The notes under the pieces were generated by a model. It did no database searches, was not told the origin of the DNA, and saw only the letters and a list, made by a program, of their open reading frames with translations. Below, in pieces: positions 44,001-52,969 of a stretch of 64,000 nucleotides of DNA (position 1 is the first letter of the stretch; every line of letters begins with the position of its first letter). This DNA is from Streptomyces spongiae (GTDB lineage: Bacteria; Actinomycetota; Actinomycetes; Streptomycetales; Streptomycetaceae), in assembly GCF_009377185.1 (NCBI RefSeq), contig NZ_VJZC01000004.1, positions 1-64,000 on the forward strand. Reading direction: 5' to 3'. A program made the translations under genes and the position numbers.

Positions 44001-44333
44001 CAGTCGGCCGACGGCGACTCCGACGAGTCGGTGTCCGTCGCCGACCCGGCCGCCGGCACGTACACGATCGAGGTGGACGCCTTCGCGCTGTCCGGGACGA
44101 CCGCGTACGACTACCGCGACACGTTCTTCTCGGACGGCCTCGGCACGATCGACCCCGCCGGTTCCGGGCGGATCGACCTCGGCACGGGCGACTCGGCGAC
44201 GGTCTCCGCGACGGTGACGCCGCAGGGCGTCCCGAGCGACGGCCGTCAGCTCTTCGGGGAGGTCCGTGTGGTGAACACCCGTGGGACGACCGTAGGGACG
44301 GGCGGCGTGACCGTCGAGAAGGTCGAGCCGTAG
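41055..44333 (+). CDS. Secreted S8 subtilisin-like serine protease
   Basis: A 1092-residue exported protease. The signal peptide covers about the first 40 residues (basic RRAKAR, a hydrophobic stretch, then AAAADPSAA). A pro-region follows to about 185. The catalytic triad is Asp214 (GVLDSGVDL), His394 (GSHGTHVAGI) and Ser590 (QGTSMATPQTAG), with a 180-residue insertion between Asp and His. The last 400 residues form beta-rich accessory domains including a PPC-like module (ADLDLYVYDADGNLVAQSAD). Size and layout match large Streptomyces subtilases with possible tripeptidyl activity. Confidence 0.92.
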   Translation: MPPASHRRAKARVQHAVFAAVTAGLAVALFTAGPLPVFRAAAADPSAATGDNDVKSGPDKLGSHDADLLAKAEAKGDKNVTIMIATAPGQTDKVARELDGVKGASVGRTYDRLGYVRATVPTSKAQSTIAQAAKLPSVHGIDLRQSVKRQETPLPGEKTTKRLSAKATSRTYPGPDRGTPAENPYNPVFETGAVDFVKKHPEADGRGVTIGVLDSGVDLAQPALQKTTTGDRKIVDWVTSTDPLLDGDGTWRPMTASVSGAAFTYAGRTWKAPAGSYRINLFQESVTAGGDAAGDVNRDGDTTDDWGVLYDPAAGTVTVDADDDGDFTDDKPMKPYQDGYQVGWFGTDDPSTAVSERQPFVVQIRKDVPMDPLGGDWVGQKADFVNIGIISGSHGTHVAGITAANGMFGGRMNGAAPGAKIVSSRACGFGPWCSNTAMSEGMIDLVVNRHVDVVNMSIGGLPPVNDGSSATAEVYNRLIDQYGVQIVVAGGNDGPGANTISDPGLADKVISVGASVSKETWAANYGAQVEKKEQMFAFSSGGPREDGGATPTLVAPGSAVSTIPTWQPGYAHPAAGWSLPAGYAMYQGTSMATPQTAGASALLLSAAKRQGVDLTPAKLRTALTSTARHIKDVQAYQEGAGLIDVMAAWTSIKAGATAHDYTVKAPVDTALAGELKTPGFGTGVYDREGGLKAGQKKTYDVTVTRTSGPDGAVPHTLRLKNNEGRTFAVVGAQTIDLPLNQPVTVKVQAAPTSAGIKSALLEVDDPLTEGIDKQIMTTVVVSSPLTYTLSAADQVQRNGSQSYFVTVPSGVTALEVSLDGLADGSQAGVWATNSWGVPADEDDPNTPTIARYTRPMPGVWEISVMGFRASTLLDNPYDLRVTALGVDFAPQNVTVPEGKAGTPTAVSWKVTNRYGAVDGTVQGGRVGSAKVTRPTIAEGGKQTTTVVVPEGATSLDAAIGGVSEASADLDLYVYDADGNLVAQSADGDSDESVSVADPAAGTYTIEVDAFALSGTTAYDYRDTFFSDGLGTIDPAGSGRIDLGTGDSATVSATVTPQGVPSDGRQLFGEVRVVNTRGTTVGTGGVTVEKVEP

Positions 44334-44560
44334 CCGCACGGTGCCCGACCGACCGCCAACGGCCCGCCACGGCCGCACCGTTGCGGGCCACCCAATGTCG
44401 TCAAGCGACCAAGGCTTTTGACTTTGTCTCTTGACTTGAGCGGTCGACTAACTCAATGATGGAGTCACGAAGAGCGACGGGGGTGCCCGCGCCGCCGGAC
44501 ACCCCCGTCGCTCTGCACCGCGAGCCCTGCCCTGCTTCCCCAACGACAGAGGAGAGATCG

Positions 44561-45118
44561 ATGACGGACATGATTGCTGTGGCGTACCCCGGCCAGGACG
44601 TGGCCGAGTTGGCCCTCGCCGAACTGCGTCAGCTGGACTCCGAGCACACGGTTCACGTCGTCGACGCGGTCCTGGTGACCCGTGACGACGAGGGTGACGT
44701 GAAGCTCCACGGCAAGCTCAGCCCCACCGCCTCCGGCGCGATGGACGGTGCCCTGTGGGGCGGCATCATCGGACTGCTGCTCCTGCAGCCGCTCCTCGGC
44801 GCCGCGATCGGAGCGGCCACGGGTGGCGTCATCGGAGCCACATCCGAGGACGACGACCGGACCGAGTTCGTCAAGGCGCTCGGCCGGCGCCTGACCGTCG
44901 GCGGCGCCGCCGTGATCGCCGTGATCGGCGACGCCACGCCGGACAAGGCACTGCCGCGCATCGCCAAGTTCGGCGGCGACGTGCTGCACACGTCACTCAG
45001 CGAGGAGGACGAAGACGCCCTCCGCCTCGCTCTGCGCACCTGGCAGCCGACTGCCCAGCAACACCCGGCCGACGCGGCCGGGCAGGACGCCGACGCTTCC
45101 CCCGCGGTCACCTCGTAA
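44561..45118 (+). CDS. DUF1269-family membrane-associated protein
   Basis: A 185-residue protein. A glycine-rich hydrophobic hairpin (GALWGGIIGLLLLQPLLGAA, IGAATGGVIGATSEDD) sits between soluble segments beginning MTDMIAVAYPGQDVAELALA; the layout fits DUF1269. Function is unknown; stress-related roles have been suggested for the family. GAGGAGAG precedes this ATG. Two TTGACT hexamers (44418 and 44431) lie upstream and may form its promoter. Confidence 0.8.
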   Translation: MTDMIAVAYPGQDVAELALAELRQLDSEHTVHVVDAVLVTRDDEGDVKLHGKLSPTASGAMDGALWGGIIGLLLLQPLLGAAIGAATGGVIGATSEDDDRTEFVKALGRRLTVGGAAVIAVIGDATPDKALPRIAKFGGDVLHTSLSEEDEDALRLALRTWQPTAQQHPADAAGQDADASPAVTS

Positions 45119-45225
45119 CCGGGACTGTGCCGCCCGGCACCGTGCGGCGGACAGGCCGCCGCACGGCGACGGCCGCCGGAACGTCTCTTCTCTCCCACGC
45201 TCAAGACAGGTAAAGGGAAACCGAC

Positions 45226-46590
45226 ATGACCGAACGTAAGGGACTGTCGCGCAGGGCGGTGGCGGCCGGTGTCACGGGCCCCGGCAACGCCGCGGCGGCG
45301 TCGCGCGGGCCGTACGCGACGCACGGGTCGGGGAGAGCCGCTTCGGTGTCGTACGAGCCCGTCCCCGTGGGCAGGGGCGGCGGGCCGAGCGGGACGGACC
45401 GTGTGCATGTGCTCAAGGTCGGCCCGCGCGAGGCGCGGACGGTTCTGGTCCTCGTACCGGGCGGGTTCGGCGCCGCGGGCGACTTCCGTCTGCTGGCCCG
45501 CGACCTGGTCGAGGCAGTGCCGGAAGTGCAGGTCTGGGCGTTCGACCGGCGTGAGGAGAACCTCGTCGACCGCGCCGGGTTCGACGCTCCCGATCCGGCC
45601 GCCTACTACCTGGACGGCCGCTACCGCTCGCAGGACCCGGCCGCCTCCCGGTACGTCGCCGGGTGGGGGCTGGGCGTCGCCGTCGAGGACCTGCGCGCGG
45701 TGGTGCGGACCGCCCGGCAGGGTGGTCGGCGCCGGGTGGTGCTCGGTGGCCACTCCTGGGGCGCGACCACCGCGCTCGCCTACGCCGCCTGGGACTTCCG
45801 GGGGGACCCGGGGTGCCGGGACCTGGCCGGGCTGGCACTGATCGACGGTGGTGTCCTCGGGGCGTTCGGCGGAGGGCGCCCCAACTCACCGGAGGACGTA
45901 CGCAAGCGGCTCGCCGCCATCGACGGCGGGGCCGTCTTCGACATGAGCATGGCTGCGGTCAAGTTGGGCGACCGCGCCGAGAGCACCCAGATCTGGTACC
46001 AACTCGCCGGCTGGTACGCGCATACCGACCCGGAGGGCCGGTCCGTACTGCAACCCCGGTTGCCGGATTTCCTGCGGACCCCCTATCCGATCACCAACGC
46101 CGCGCTGCTGGGCACCTTGGTGGACCAGGGGTTCGGCTGGCCCAACGACATCAGCGTGCACTCGGGGCACCTCGCCGGCACGGGCGACGTACGCGATTGG
46201 GTGGACGACGGCATCACCCCGATATCTCGCGTCGCCGCGGCCTACGCCGGCCCGCGCCCGACGGTCTGGGAGTGGTACTGGCCCGCCCGGCTGTCCCTGG
46301 ACCTGGACGTGACCGACTCCTACACCGACAACGAACTCGCGCGCTCGCTGGGGCTCGCCCTGCGCCACACCGCGGAGCTGAACGTGCCGCTCTACGCCTT
46401 CGAGACGAGCGCCTACGGCGGCGCGGCCCTCGCGGCGGCACGAGAAGTCGTGGCCGGATCCCGCATCCCGTACGGGGTGTACGACTCGGACGAGAGCATG
46501 AACCACCTGGACCCCCTCTTCGCCACGACAGCGCACAACAGCGCGACGCGCACACTCGCCGCGTTCCTCACCAGATTCCGTGGCGAGTGA
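45226..46590 (+). CDS. Alpha/beta-hydrolase
   Basis: A 454-residue hydrolase. The oxyanion-loop segment LVPGGFGAAGDF, the nucleophile elbow GGHSWGATTALAYA and a late His in MNHLDPLFATTAHN are visible, with a long lid or insertion between. The N-terminus (RKGLSRRAVAAGVTG) is a poor signal peptide but could be a remnant of a Tat leader (SRR). The substrate is not predictable. A small secreted protein gene follows 70 bases later on the same strand. Confidence 0.8.
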   Translation: MTERKGLSRRAVAAGVTGPGNAAAASRGPYATHGSGRAASVSYEPVPVGRGGGPSGTDRVHVLKVGPREARTVLVLVPGGFGAAGDFRLLARDLVEAVPEVQVWAFDRREENLVDRAGFDAPDPAAYYLDGRYRSQDPAASRYVAGWGLGVAVEDLRAVVRTARQGGRRRVVLGGHSWGATTALAYAAWDFRGDPGCRDLAGLALIDGGVLGAFGGGRPNSPEDVRKRLAAIDGGAVFDMSMAAVKLGDRAESTQIWYQLAGWYAHTDPEGRSVLQPRLPDFLRTPYPITNAALLGTLVDQGFGWPNDISVHSGHLAGTGDVRDWVDDGITPISRVAAAYAGPRPTVWEWYWPARLSLDLDVTDSYTDNELARSLGLALRHTAELNVPLYAFETSAYGGAALAAAREVVAGSRIPYGVYDSDESMNHLDPLFATTAHNSATRTLAAFLTRFRGE

Positions 46591-46659
46591 CGGAACCGGA
46601 ACCCGTCCTTGAAAGCCCTGGCCGAACACCCCGAACGACAACAGAGGAGTTCTTTTCCC

Positions 46660-47262
46660 ATGACACCCCCCACAACGTCGTGTGACACTGCGCCGAAGAC
46701 CGGGAAGGTACGGCGTGCCGCCCTCGCCGTCCTCGTCGGGGCCGGGCTGATCGTGGCGGCCACGCCGGCCGACGCCGCGCCCAACGGTGGTTACGCGCAC
46801 CGGACGGTGACCGCGGCCGACGGGCAGACGTTCCATCTCCGGCTGGCCGCCGGGCCCGTCGTGCTGCCGTCCTCCGGTGGCACCGTGCGGGTCGCGGGCA
46901 CGGGCTACAACCGGGCCCAGGGCATCTTCCTGGCGTTCTGCGTGATACCCAAGGGCGTCAAGGTCGGTGACCCCTCGACGTACACCACCCGGCCCACTCC
47001 CTGCCTCGGCGGCACCCATCCCACGACTCCCGTGTCACGCCGGATCACCGACGCCGACACCGGCGGCGGCGCCCCCGGACTCACCCTCCCTTATCAGGAG
47101 GGCGGTTCGTTCGTGACGACGTTGGAGAACGTGCGGCCCGAGATCGCGGACGGGGTCGTGTGCGGCAGGACGGTGGACTGCGCTGTGGTCACCCGCGCCG
47201 ACTACACCGCGACGGACAACCGCCTGTACGACCAGTACATCCCGGTCCGCTTCACCTCTTGA
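46660..47262 (+). CDS. Small secreted beta-sandwich protein
   Basis: A 200-residue protein with a clear signal peptide (KVRRAALAVLVGAGLIVAAT, cut after ADAA). The mature part looks like an Ig-like beta-sandwich (GGTVRVAGTGYNRAQGIFLA, GSFVTTLENVRPEIADGVVC), with four cysteines that could form two disulfides and a final YDQYIPVRFTS. It resembles the secreted neocarzinostatin/HtaA-associated type of Streptomyces proteins, but the match is only by pattern. An ATG with GAGGAG upstream was chosen. Confidence 0.7.
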   Translation: MTPPTTSCDTAPKTGKVRRAALAVLVGAGLIVAATPADAAPNGGYAHRTVTAADGQTFHLRLAAGPVVLPSSGGTVRVAGTGYNRAQGIFLAFCVIPKGVKVGDPSTYTTRPTPCLGGTHPTTPVSRRITDADTGGGAPGLTLPYQEGGSFVTTLENVRPEIADGVVCGRTVDCAVVTRADYTATDNRLYDQYIPVRFTS

Positions 47263-47280
47263 GTTCTGCCCGGAGAACTC
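47261..47280 (+). terminator. Hairpin followed by a T-rich tract
   Basis: GAGTTCT and AGAACTC form a seven-base stem starting on the stop codon of the secreted-protein gene. A T-rich stretch (about 47281-47330) follows. This is a rare near-classical intrinsic terminator for such GC-rich DNA. Confidence 0.65.
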
Positions 47281-47365
47281 TGTTGTGAATTGCTTGGGGT
47301 TGCTTTTTCTTTGCTTTGATTTCTTGAAGGCGGCTCCACAATCGAGATCACGTACCGTTCGCGTC

Positions 47366-49138
47366 GTGCGCGAATCACTCACCACACTGAGAGAACAGGC
47401 GGCGAGCAATCCGCAACAGCCTGTTATGACCTTTGCTTCGGAAGTTGGTCAAAGAAGCAGCACCACAGTCTGCTCCCGGGCCCTCGACAGACATTCCAAG
47501 CGCATCGCCTCCTGGCTCCAGGAGGGACTTTCTCCGGGTGAGCGAGCACTTCTCCTTTACTCACCCGAAGTTGAATTCACCACAGCTTTCTCGGCCTGCG
47601 TCTACTCCGGGGTGATCGCGGTGCCCGCTCCGCTGCCGGGCCGCTACCGGCATGAGCGCCGACGGCTGGCCGCGATCGCCCGCGACGCTGGGGTGCGCGT
47701 CAGTCTCACCCAGTTGAGCGATCTGCCGGAGGTCGAGAAGTGTGTGGCCGAGGAAGGGGTCGCCGAAGCGGTCTGCCATTCGACCGACACCGACGCCGGC
47801 GACCCGGACGCCTGGACCGCTCCAGAAGTGTCGCCGAAAACCGTGGCGCTGCTCCGGTACACCTCGGGTTCGACCGGCGACCCCAGGGGCGTCGTGGTCA
47901 GCCACGGCAGCCTGACGGCCCAACTCGACCGGCTCGTCCGCGCGCTCGGCATCGGTCCGGACGTCGCCTGCGGCGGCTGGATCCCGCTGTACGACGACAT
48001 GGGCCCGATCGGCCTGATGCTGACCGGAGTCCTGTACGGCTCCGGGTATGTGCAGATGGATCCGATGGCCTTCCTGCGGCACCCGCACAACTGGCTGCGC
48101 CTGCTCGACGAGTTCGACGTCCAGGTCACCGCCTCGCCCGACTTCGGCTACGAACTGTGCCTGCGCCGGGTCACCGACGAACAACTCGCCGGCCTCGACC
48201 TCTCCCGTGTGGCGGTCGCCGTCAACGGCTCCGAACCGGTGAGGCCCGCCACCGTGACCCGATTCTTCGAGCGGTACGCCGCCGAGGCCCTGCTGCCCAT
48301 GTACGGCCTTGCCGATGTACGGCGCGCCCTGGGCCGGGCTGCCGCCGCCGCGCTGACCGCGGAGGCGGTGAACGTGCTCTCCGTCCGCTCGGTGCACACC
48401 CTGCCCGGGGAACTGAACGCGATCTCGACGATCACCAAGGCGTACGTTCCGACGCTGACCCAGGACACGCTCGGCTCGCTCGGGGAACCGCTGGGCGTAC
48501 ACGGCTTCCTCACCTCACCGGCAGGCGGCGGTTTCGCCAAGCTGGAGCGCGATCACCGCATCTGTGCGATCTTCGACGGCAGCACGGCCGTCAACCGAGC
48601 GGCCCTTCTCCACCAGATGCCGCGTCTGGCCCGTCAGTTGGGCCGTCTCCACGTCGACAGCAACGGTCTGCGGACAGCCGCCGATCTCACCGCCCCTCTG
48701 CCCCCGTTCGATCCGGGACAGCCTGACGCTGCTGTCCGACGCGGGATGCAGCGCTGTCCAGGCCCTGCCCGACGCGGTGAACCGGCTGCGGCAGGCCGGG
48801 CCGGTGGAGGCGGTCGCTGTCGCCGTGCGACTACTAGCCGAACTCGCGCGACTGGAGACCGAGTCGGTGGCCTTCGTCCCGGTGGACGCGGACTGCCCGG
48901 TACCGACTTCACCCTCGCCGAATGCTACGAACGCGCCTACGCCTACGCCGCATGCCTGTTGCTGTGGCTGGAGAACCCCTCTCTGCGCACCGGGCGGCTG
49001 GGCACCGAGGGTCTGTGGCTGCGGGCCTGCCTGACCTTCCTGCTGGGCGAGGACGACACCGATGTCCATGACATTCTGGCCGGCGTCCTTCTCACCACAC
49101 CCGCATCGGAGTTCACCCTTCTGGGAGGTGCCGAGTGA
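47366..49138 (+). pseudogene. Acyl-AMP ligase / acyl-CoA dehydrogenase chimera with frameshifts
   Basis: Residues up to about 48320 form the N-terminal half of a fatty-acyl-AMP ligase (LLRYTSGSTGDPRGVVVSHG, GWIPLYDDMGPIGL, VNGSEPVRP, LLPMYGLAD). At that point the sequence changes to the C-terminal part of an acyl-CoA dehydrogenase (VHTLPGELNAISTITKAYVP, GGGFAKLERDHRICAIFDGS, TAVNRAALLHQMPRLARQ). Two opposing single-base shifts near 48715 and 48900 interrupt it; the middle frame reads DSLTLLSDAGCSAVQALP, then the first frame resumes with FTLAECYERAYAYAACLLL. Both enzymes lack essential parts, so a deletion probably fused two neighbouring lipid-biosynthesis genes. The GTG start is tentative. 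Confidence 0.7.
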
Positions 49139-49710
49139 ACATCGCCACCGCAGTCCCCCCGGTTCGGGCTGTGTCTGGTGGTGGCCAGTACAGGAAGCGG
49201 CTGATAGCCGCCATGTCGATGTGGTGCGCGCAGGTGCCGGCCGGATACGGCTCGACGAGGACGACATCGGGGTGGTCGGCGGCCAGGACGGTGGTGCCAC
49301 CACAGTGCCTGCCCAGCCCGCTGGAGTACCCGGAGCCCGCCGGTGGCGTGGGCCCGCGCGTTCTACCGGGAGGAGAGGCGGATGTGGACGCGGTCGTCAC
49401 CACGCAGGGCGGCGCGCGGCACCTGGTGCGCCGTCACCGCCTCCCTTTCGTGAGCGACATCGTCGAGCGGGCTGCCAGGCATGCCTCGGGACGTGCCGCA
49501 CTCAGGACGAGTGAGCGGACGGGGCTTGGCCGGGGGCTCCGGCCACGGTCGACCAGGTCGCTGCGGCGAGTCAGCACCTTGTTCGCCGCGGTCAGGCCGA
49601 GGCGCTGCCGGCCGGCAGCGCGGATCTGGACGACGCGGTCCACTGCGTGGGAGGAACTCAAAGATCAGCGGAAACACTCTCCCCATAGTCACGAAGAAAA
49701 GGTCGTAACG
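49139..49710. other. 572-base region without a convincing gene
   Basis: Open frames exist on both strands but none has family-like sequence. Short peptides such as VLAADHPDVVLVEPYPAGTC on the minus strand hint at old gene fragments but cannot be assigned. AAAAGG before 49711 is the SDR ribosome-binding site. Confidence 0.4.
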
Positions 49711-50466
49711 ATGAACGAGTTCAGGAGCCTCCGGGCCCTGGTCACCGGTGGTGCTTCCGGTATTGGTCGCGCCACCGCCGAATTGCTGGCACTGCGGGGC
49801 GCGCAGGTCGCCGTCCTTGATCGCGACCGGTCGGGGATCGATGCGTCGCTGATCGCATTGCAGGCCGACCTCCGGGACGATGCCCAGGTGCGCAGTGCGG
49901 TGGCCGAAGCAGCAGGCCAGTTCGGCGGCCTGGACATTCTGGTGAACAACGCCGGGACAGGCGCTGTCGGCACTGTCGAGGACAATCCCGACGAGGAATG
50001 GCACCAGATACTCGACGTAAACGTTCTCGGGATGGTGCGCGCAACGCGGGCTGCCCTCCCGTATCTTCGGGAGTCCTCGCATGCGGCGATTGTCAACACC
50101 TGCTCCATCGCGGCCACCGCCGGTCTGCCTCAGCGCGCCCTGTACTCCGCCAGTAAGAGAGCCGTTCTTTCACTGACCCTGGCGATGGCCGCCGACCACA
50201 TTCATGAGGGCATCAGGGTGAACTGCGTCAACCCCGGTACGGCGGACACCCCGTGGGTCGCCCGGCTGCTGGCGGCCGCCGACGACCCGGAGGCCGAGCG
50301 GGCAGCCCTCAACGCTCGCCAGCCCATGGGGCGATTGGTCAGCGCGCAGGAGGTGGCTGCCGCTGTCGCCTACCTGGCCAGCCCAGCGTCTGCCTCGGTC
50401 ACTGGGGCAGCCATCGCAGTGGACGGAGGTATGGCGGGCCTGCGTTTGCGCCCGGCAGCAGATTGA
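49711..50466 (+). CDS. Short-chain dehydrogenase/reductase
   Basis: A 251-residue classical SDR. The cofactor motif TGGASGIG is at about 11-18, NNAG near 84, and the catalytic Ser (NTCSIAATAG), Tyr and Lys (YSASK) are all present, with NPGTADTPW and AIAVDGGM at the end. The ATG follows AAAAGG; upstream in-frame sequence is not family-like. A BASS-type transporter follows after 47 bases, so the two may be co-transcribed for uptake and oxidation of an organic acid (inference). Confidence 0.88.
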   Translation: MNEFRSLRALVTGGASGIGRATAELLALRGAQVAVLDRDRSGIDASLIALQADLRDDAQVRSAVAEAAGQFGGLDILVNNAGTGAVGTVEDNPDEEWHQILDVNVLGMVRATRAALPYLRESSHAAIVNTCSIAATAGLPQRALYSASKRAVLSLTLAMAADHIHEGIRVNCVNPGTADTPWVARLLAAADDPEAERAALNARQPMGRLVSAQEVAAAVAYLASPASASVTGAAIAVDGGMAGLRLRPAAD

Positions 50467-50513
50467 GCCCTTCTCCATCCCCCCCGACCACCATCACCTG
50501 GAGGTAAGACGAC

Positions 50514-51521
50514 ATGGGTCATCAGCCCGTTGAAGCAGCCCCCGATTCCCCGGGATCGTCCCTGGACCCCCACGAGGACCCGGCCCACGCGGATCGGCTG
50601 GCTCGCCGTGCCGTCACCGTCTTTCCGCTGCTCGTGCTCGTGGCGGGCGGCGTCGGTCTGGCGATGCCGTCAGCGTTCATCGATGCGAAGCCGGTCATCC
50701 CCTACCTGCTCGGCCTGATCATGTTCTGCATGGGCCTGTCCATGACCTCGCAGGATTTTCGCGGAGTCGTCAAGCGCCCCTGGGCCGTCGCTATCGGTCT
50801 GGTCGCGCACTATGTGATCATGCCCGGTCTCGGCTGGGCGATCGCTCAGCTCCTTGACCTTTCCCCACAGCTGGCCATCGGAGTCATTCTCGTCGGTTGT
50901 GCGCCGAGCGGCACGGCATCCAACGTGGTGACGTTCCTGGCTCGGGGGGACGTGGCGCTCGCGATGTCCATCGCGACGGTCTCCACGCTGGTCGCCCCCC
51001 TCGCCACGCCGTTTCTCGCCCAGCTGCTGGCCGGGCATTCCCTCGCTGTCGAGGCCGGCCCCATGGTCACCGACATTCTCAAGACGGTGCTCGTTCCCGC
51101 CCTCGCAGGACTGCTCGTACGGGTCCTGGCCTCCCGGCTCGTGCAGCGCTGCCTGCCCGTGCTGCCCTGGCTGTCCGCCGTCACGGTCGCCGCGATCGTG
51201 CTCATCGTGATAGCCGGCAGCGCTACCGCGATCAAGAGCGCAGCGGCCGTCGTACTGCTCGCCGTCGTGCTGCACAACGGTCTCGGCCTCGGTCTCGGAT
51301 ACGGTGCGGCCAGGCTTGCCGGGATGGACACCGCCTCGAGCCGGGCGATGACGTTCGAGGTGGGTATGCAGAACTCCGGCCTTGCCGCCTCTTTGGCCGC
51401 AACCTACTTCTCGCCTCTGGCAGCCCTCCCCGCCGCGGTCTTCTCCGTCTGGCACAACGTGTCCGGCGCTCTGGTTGCGGCGTGGATGAACCGCCGCACA
51501 GGCGCTCGGCGCCCCCGGTAG
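50514..51521 (+). CDS. BASS-family (bile acid:sodium symporter-like) transporter
   Basis: A 335-residue membrane protein with about ten segments. The diagnostic GCAPSGTASNVVTFLARGD block lies in the middle and FEVGMQNSGLAASLA near the end, as in PanS/YocS/BASS carriers of organic anions. GGAGGTAAGACGAC precedes the ATG. It follows an SDR gene. The substrate could be a keto acid, pantoate or another carboxylate; sequence does not decide. Confidence 0.87.
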   Translation: MGHQPVEAAPDSPGSSLDPHEDPAHADRLARRAVTVFPLLVLVAGGVGLAMPSAFIDAKPVIPYLLGLIMFCMGLSMTSQDFRGVVKRPWAVAIGLVAHYVIMPGLGWAIAQLLDLSPQLAIGVILVGCAPSGTASNVVTFLARGDVALAMSIATVSTLVAPLATPFLAQLLAGHSLAVEAGPMVTDILKTVLVPALAGLLVRVLASRLVQRCLPVLPWLSAVTVAAIVLIVIAGSATAIKSAAAVVLLAVVLHNGLGLGLGYGAARLAGMDTASSRAMTFEVGMQNSGLAASLAATYFSPLAALPAAVFSVWHNVSGALVAAWMNRRTGARRPR

Positions 51522-51841
51522 ACAGGGCCGGTGGTGTCCCCGTTCCTGACGTCCCGAATACGCACCGCTTCCCGCACCGAAATGCGCGGCGACGTCAGGC
51601 CCGGCCTGTGCAACGACCGCAGGATCTGGGACGTTTGCCTCTTTTCGGTTCTGCGTATCGGAGGATGCGCGTGAGGCTGAAGCAGGCGAACTCGTTGCCC
51701 GCAACCGCCCCGAGACAGCCAGGGGTTGCTGCCGGGAAGGCCCTACCGTGCCCGGCCACTAGCACCTTGATGACACGCCTCCTCCGACGGTACGGCAGGG
51801 AGCGGAGCAACAGTGCTTGAGCCCGGGGCACGTATGGTCCC

Positions 51842-52082
51842 CACGGACGCAACATGGCTGGCGCCCGCGCCCTCATGCGCCTCCGGCGTGGACAGCGCCG
51901 ACATCGGAAGCCGATCACCGCGGTCGCCAACAGTTTCACCGAGTGCCGTCGGCCGGATCGTCTCCGAGGCGATCAAGGCAGCAGGTGCGTGACCCGCGAG
52001 TTCAGCACGACCACCGTCGACGATGGCATCGCCATGGGCCACGGTGGCATGCTCTGCTCCCTGCCCTCCCGCGACCTGACCT
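51842..52082 (+). pseudogene. ilvD: ilvD (dihydroxy-acid dehydratase) remnant
   Basis: The plus strand encodes [13 protein letters not shown], then [13 protein letters not shown]. After an internal change and frameshift ([13 protein letters not shown] in the next frame) it reads [20 protein letters not shown], then CSLPSRDL. These are successive N-terminal blocks of IlvD with a deletion around the FVPGHVHL segment. Everything after the SLPSRDL block is missing, so it is a dead fragment of about 80 codons. Confidence 0.75.
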
Positions 52083-52483
52083 CTCCCTGCCAGGCAGGAG
52101 CTCTCCACCACCTTCCTCACCGTCCCGCCACCCAGCCGTACCTCATCGGGAGAGCCGGAAAACAACCTGACGTGCGCGAACCAAGTCACTGACAGTCACT
52201 CTTCCCGTGTCCAGCTGACTTGCCATCAGACGGCTGCGGGCGGAGAGATCCAACTGGCCACCCACAGTGGTCCGTCATCGGGAGATTTCGCTACTGGGTA
52301 GGACGAGCAGGGCCCGCAGGAGCGTGATCGTGTGGGGAGCAAGCGCGCATCCTGGTAAGGATGCGCCTGACACTTCACGTTGCCAACGCAGCAAGCTGCG
52401 GTGTCGAGTTCGGTGGGGAAGGCGGTCGGTTCATCGAACACCTTGCGCCTCTGAGAGGGCGTCCTGCTTGAAGAAGCGATAGT
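52083..52483. other. 401-base region between the ilvD and IS remnants
   Basis: No gene is recognised. A perfect hairpin GCGCATCC / GGATGCGC with a six-base loop is at 52345-52366. Confidence 0.4.
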
Positions 52484-52880
52484 TCATGGGTTGTGCCAGT
52501 TTATGACCGTTTCACCCGTCGCTCGTTTTGCGAGATTGGAGATCATCGCGAGGCGAATCATGCTCTCGGAGTGCGCCGGTTTGGTCTCGTAGTCGCGGGC
52601 GAGGCGGCGGTGCATCATGATCCACCCGAAACACCGCTCCACGACCCAGCGCCGCGGGATCACGGAAAAGCCTTTGACCTGCTCGTTCCGTGGAACGACG
52701 TCGACGTCGATACCAAGCGAGGCGCCGTGCTCGATGGCCTTCTTCTTGTAGCCGGTGTCGACCCATGCCTTGCTGATGGTGGGGTGGTCGGCGGCGACGC
52801 GGGTGAGGAGCTGGATACCGGCCGCGTTGTCCGAGACGCTGGCGGCGGTCACCATGACCAGCAGTAAGAGGGCGGAATGA
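52484..52880 (-). pseudogene. C-terminal half of an IS5-family transposase
   Basis: The minus strand reads VMVTAASVSDNAAGIQLLTR, ADHPTISKAWVDTGYKKKAI, VVPRNEQVKGFSVIPRRWVV and ERCFGWIMMHRRLARDYETK, ending KRATGETVINWHNP. This is the conserved C-terminal half of an IS112/IS5-type transposase including the final catalytic Glu (WVVER). The N-terminal half is absent and the homology ends near 52880, just where the next IS element begins, so the second element appears to have inserted into or truncated this one. Confidence 0.75.
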
Positions 52881-52969
52881 GAGTGCATAGGAGTTTTGTC
52901 GTCACCTGAACGTGTGGCGGTGCGGCATCCCGGCCGGTCGGCGGCCATGGGCATGTTGGGCTGGTCGTC

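Noticed and set aside
41040..44378. 1112-codon minus-strand open frame opposite the subtilase
   Set aside because: Its composition (Arg, Gly, Val, His-rich, no domain) is that of a shadow of the subtilase gene.
49113..49403. Minus-strand fragment resembling a PLP-enzyme or thioesterase (VLAADHPDVVLVEPYPAGTC)
   Set aside because: The similarity is too short and unspecific to assign a family.
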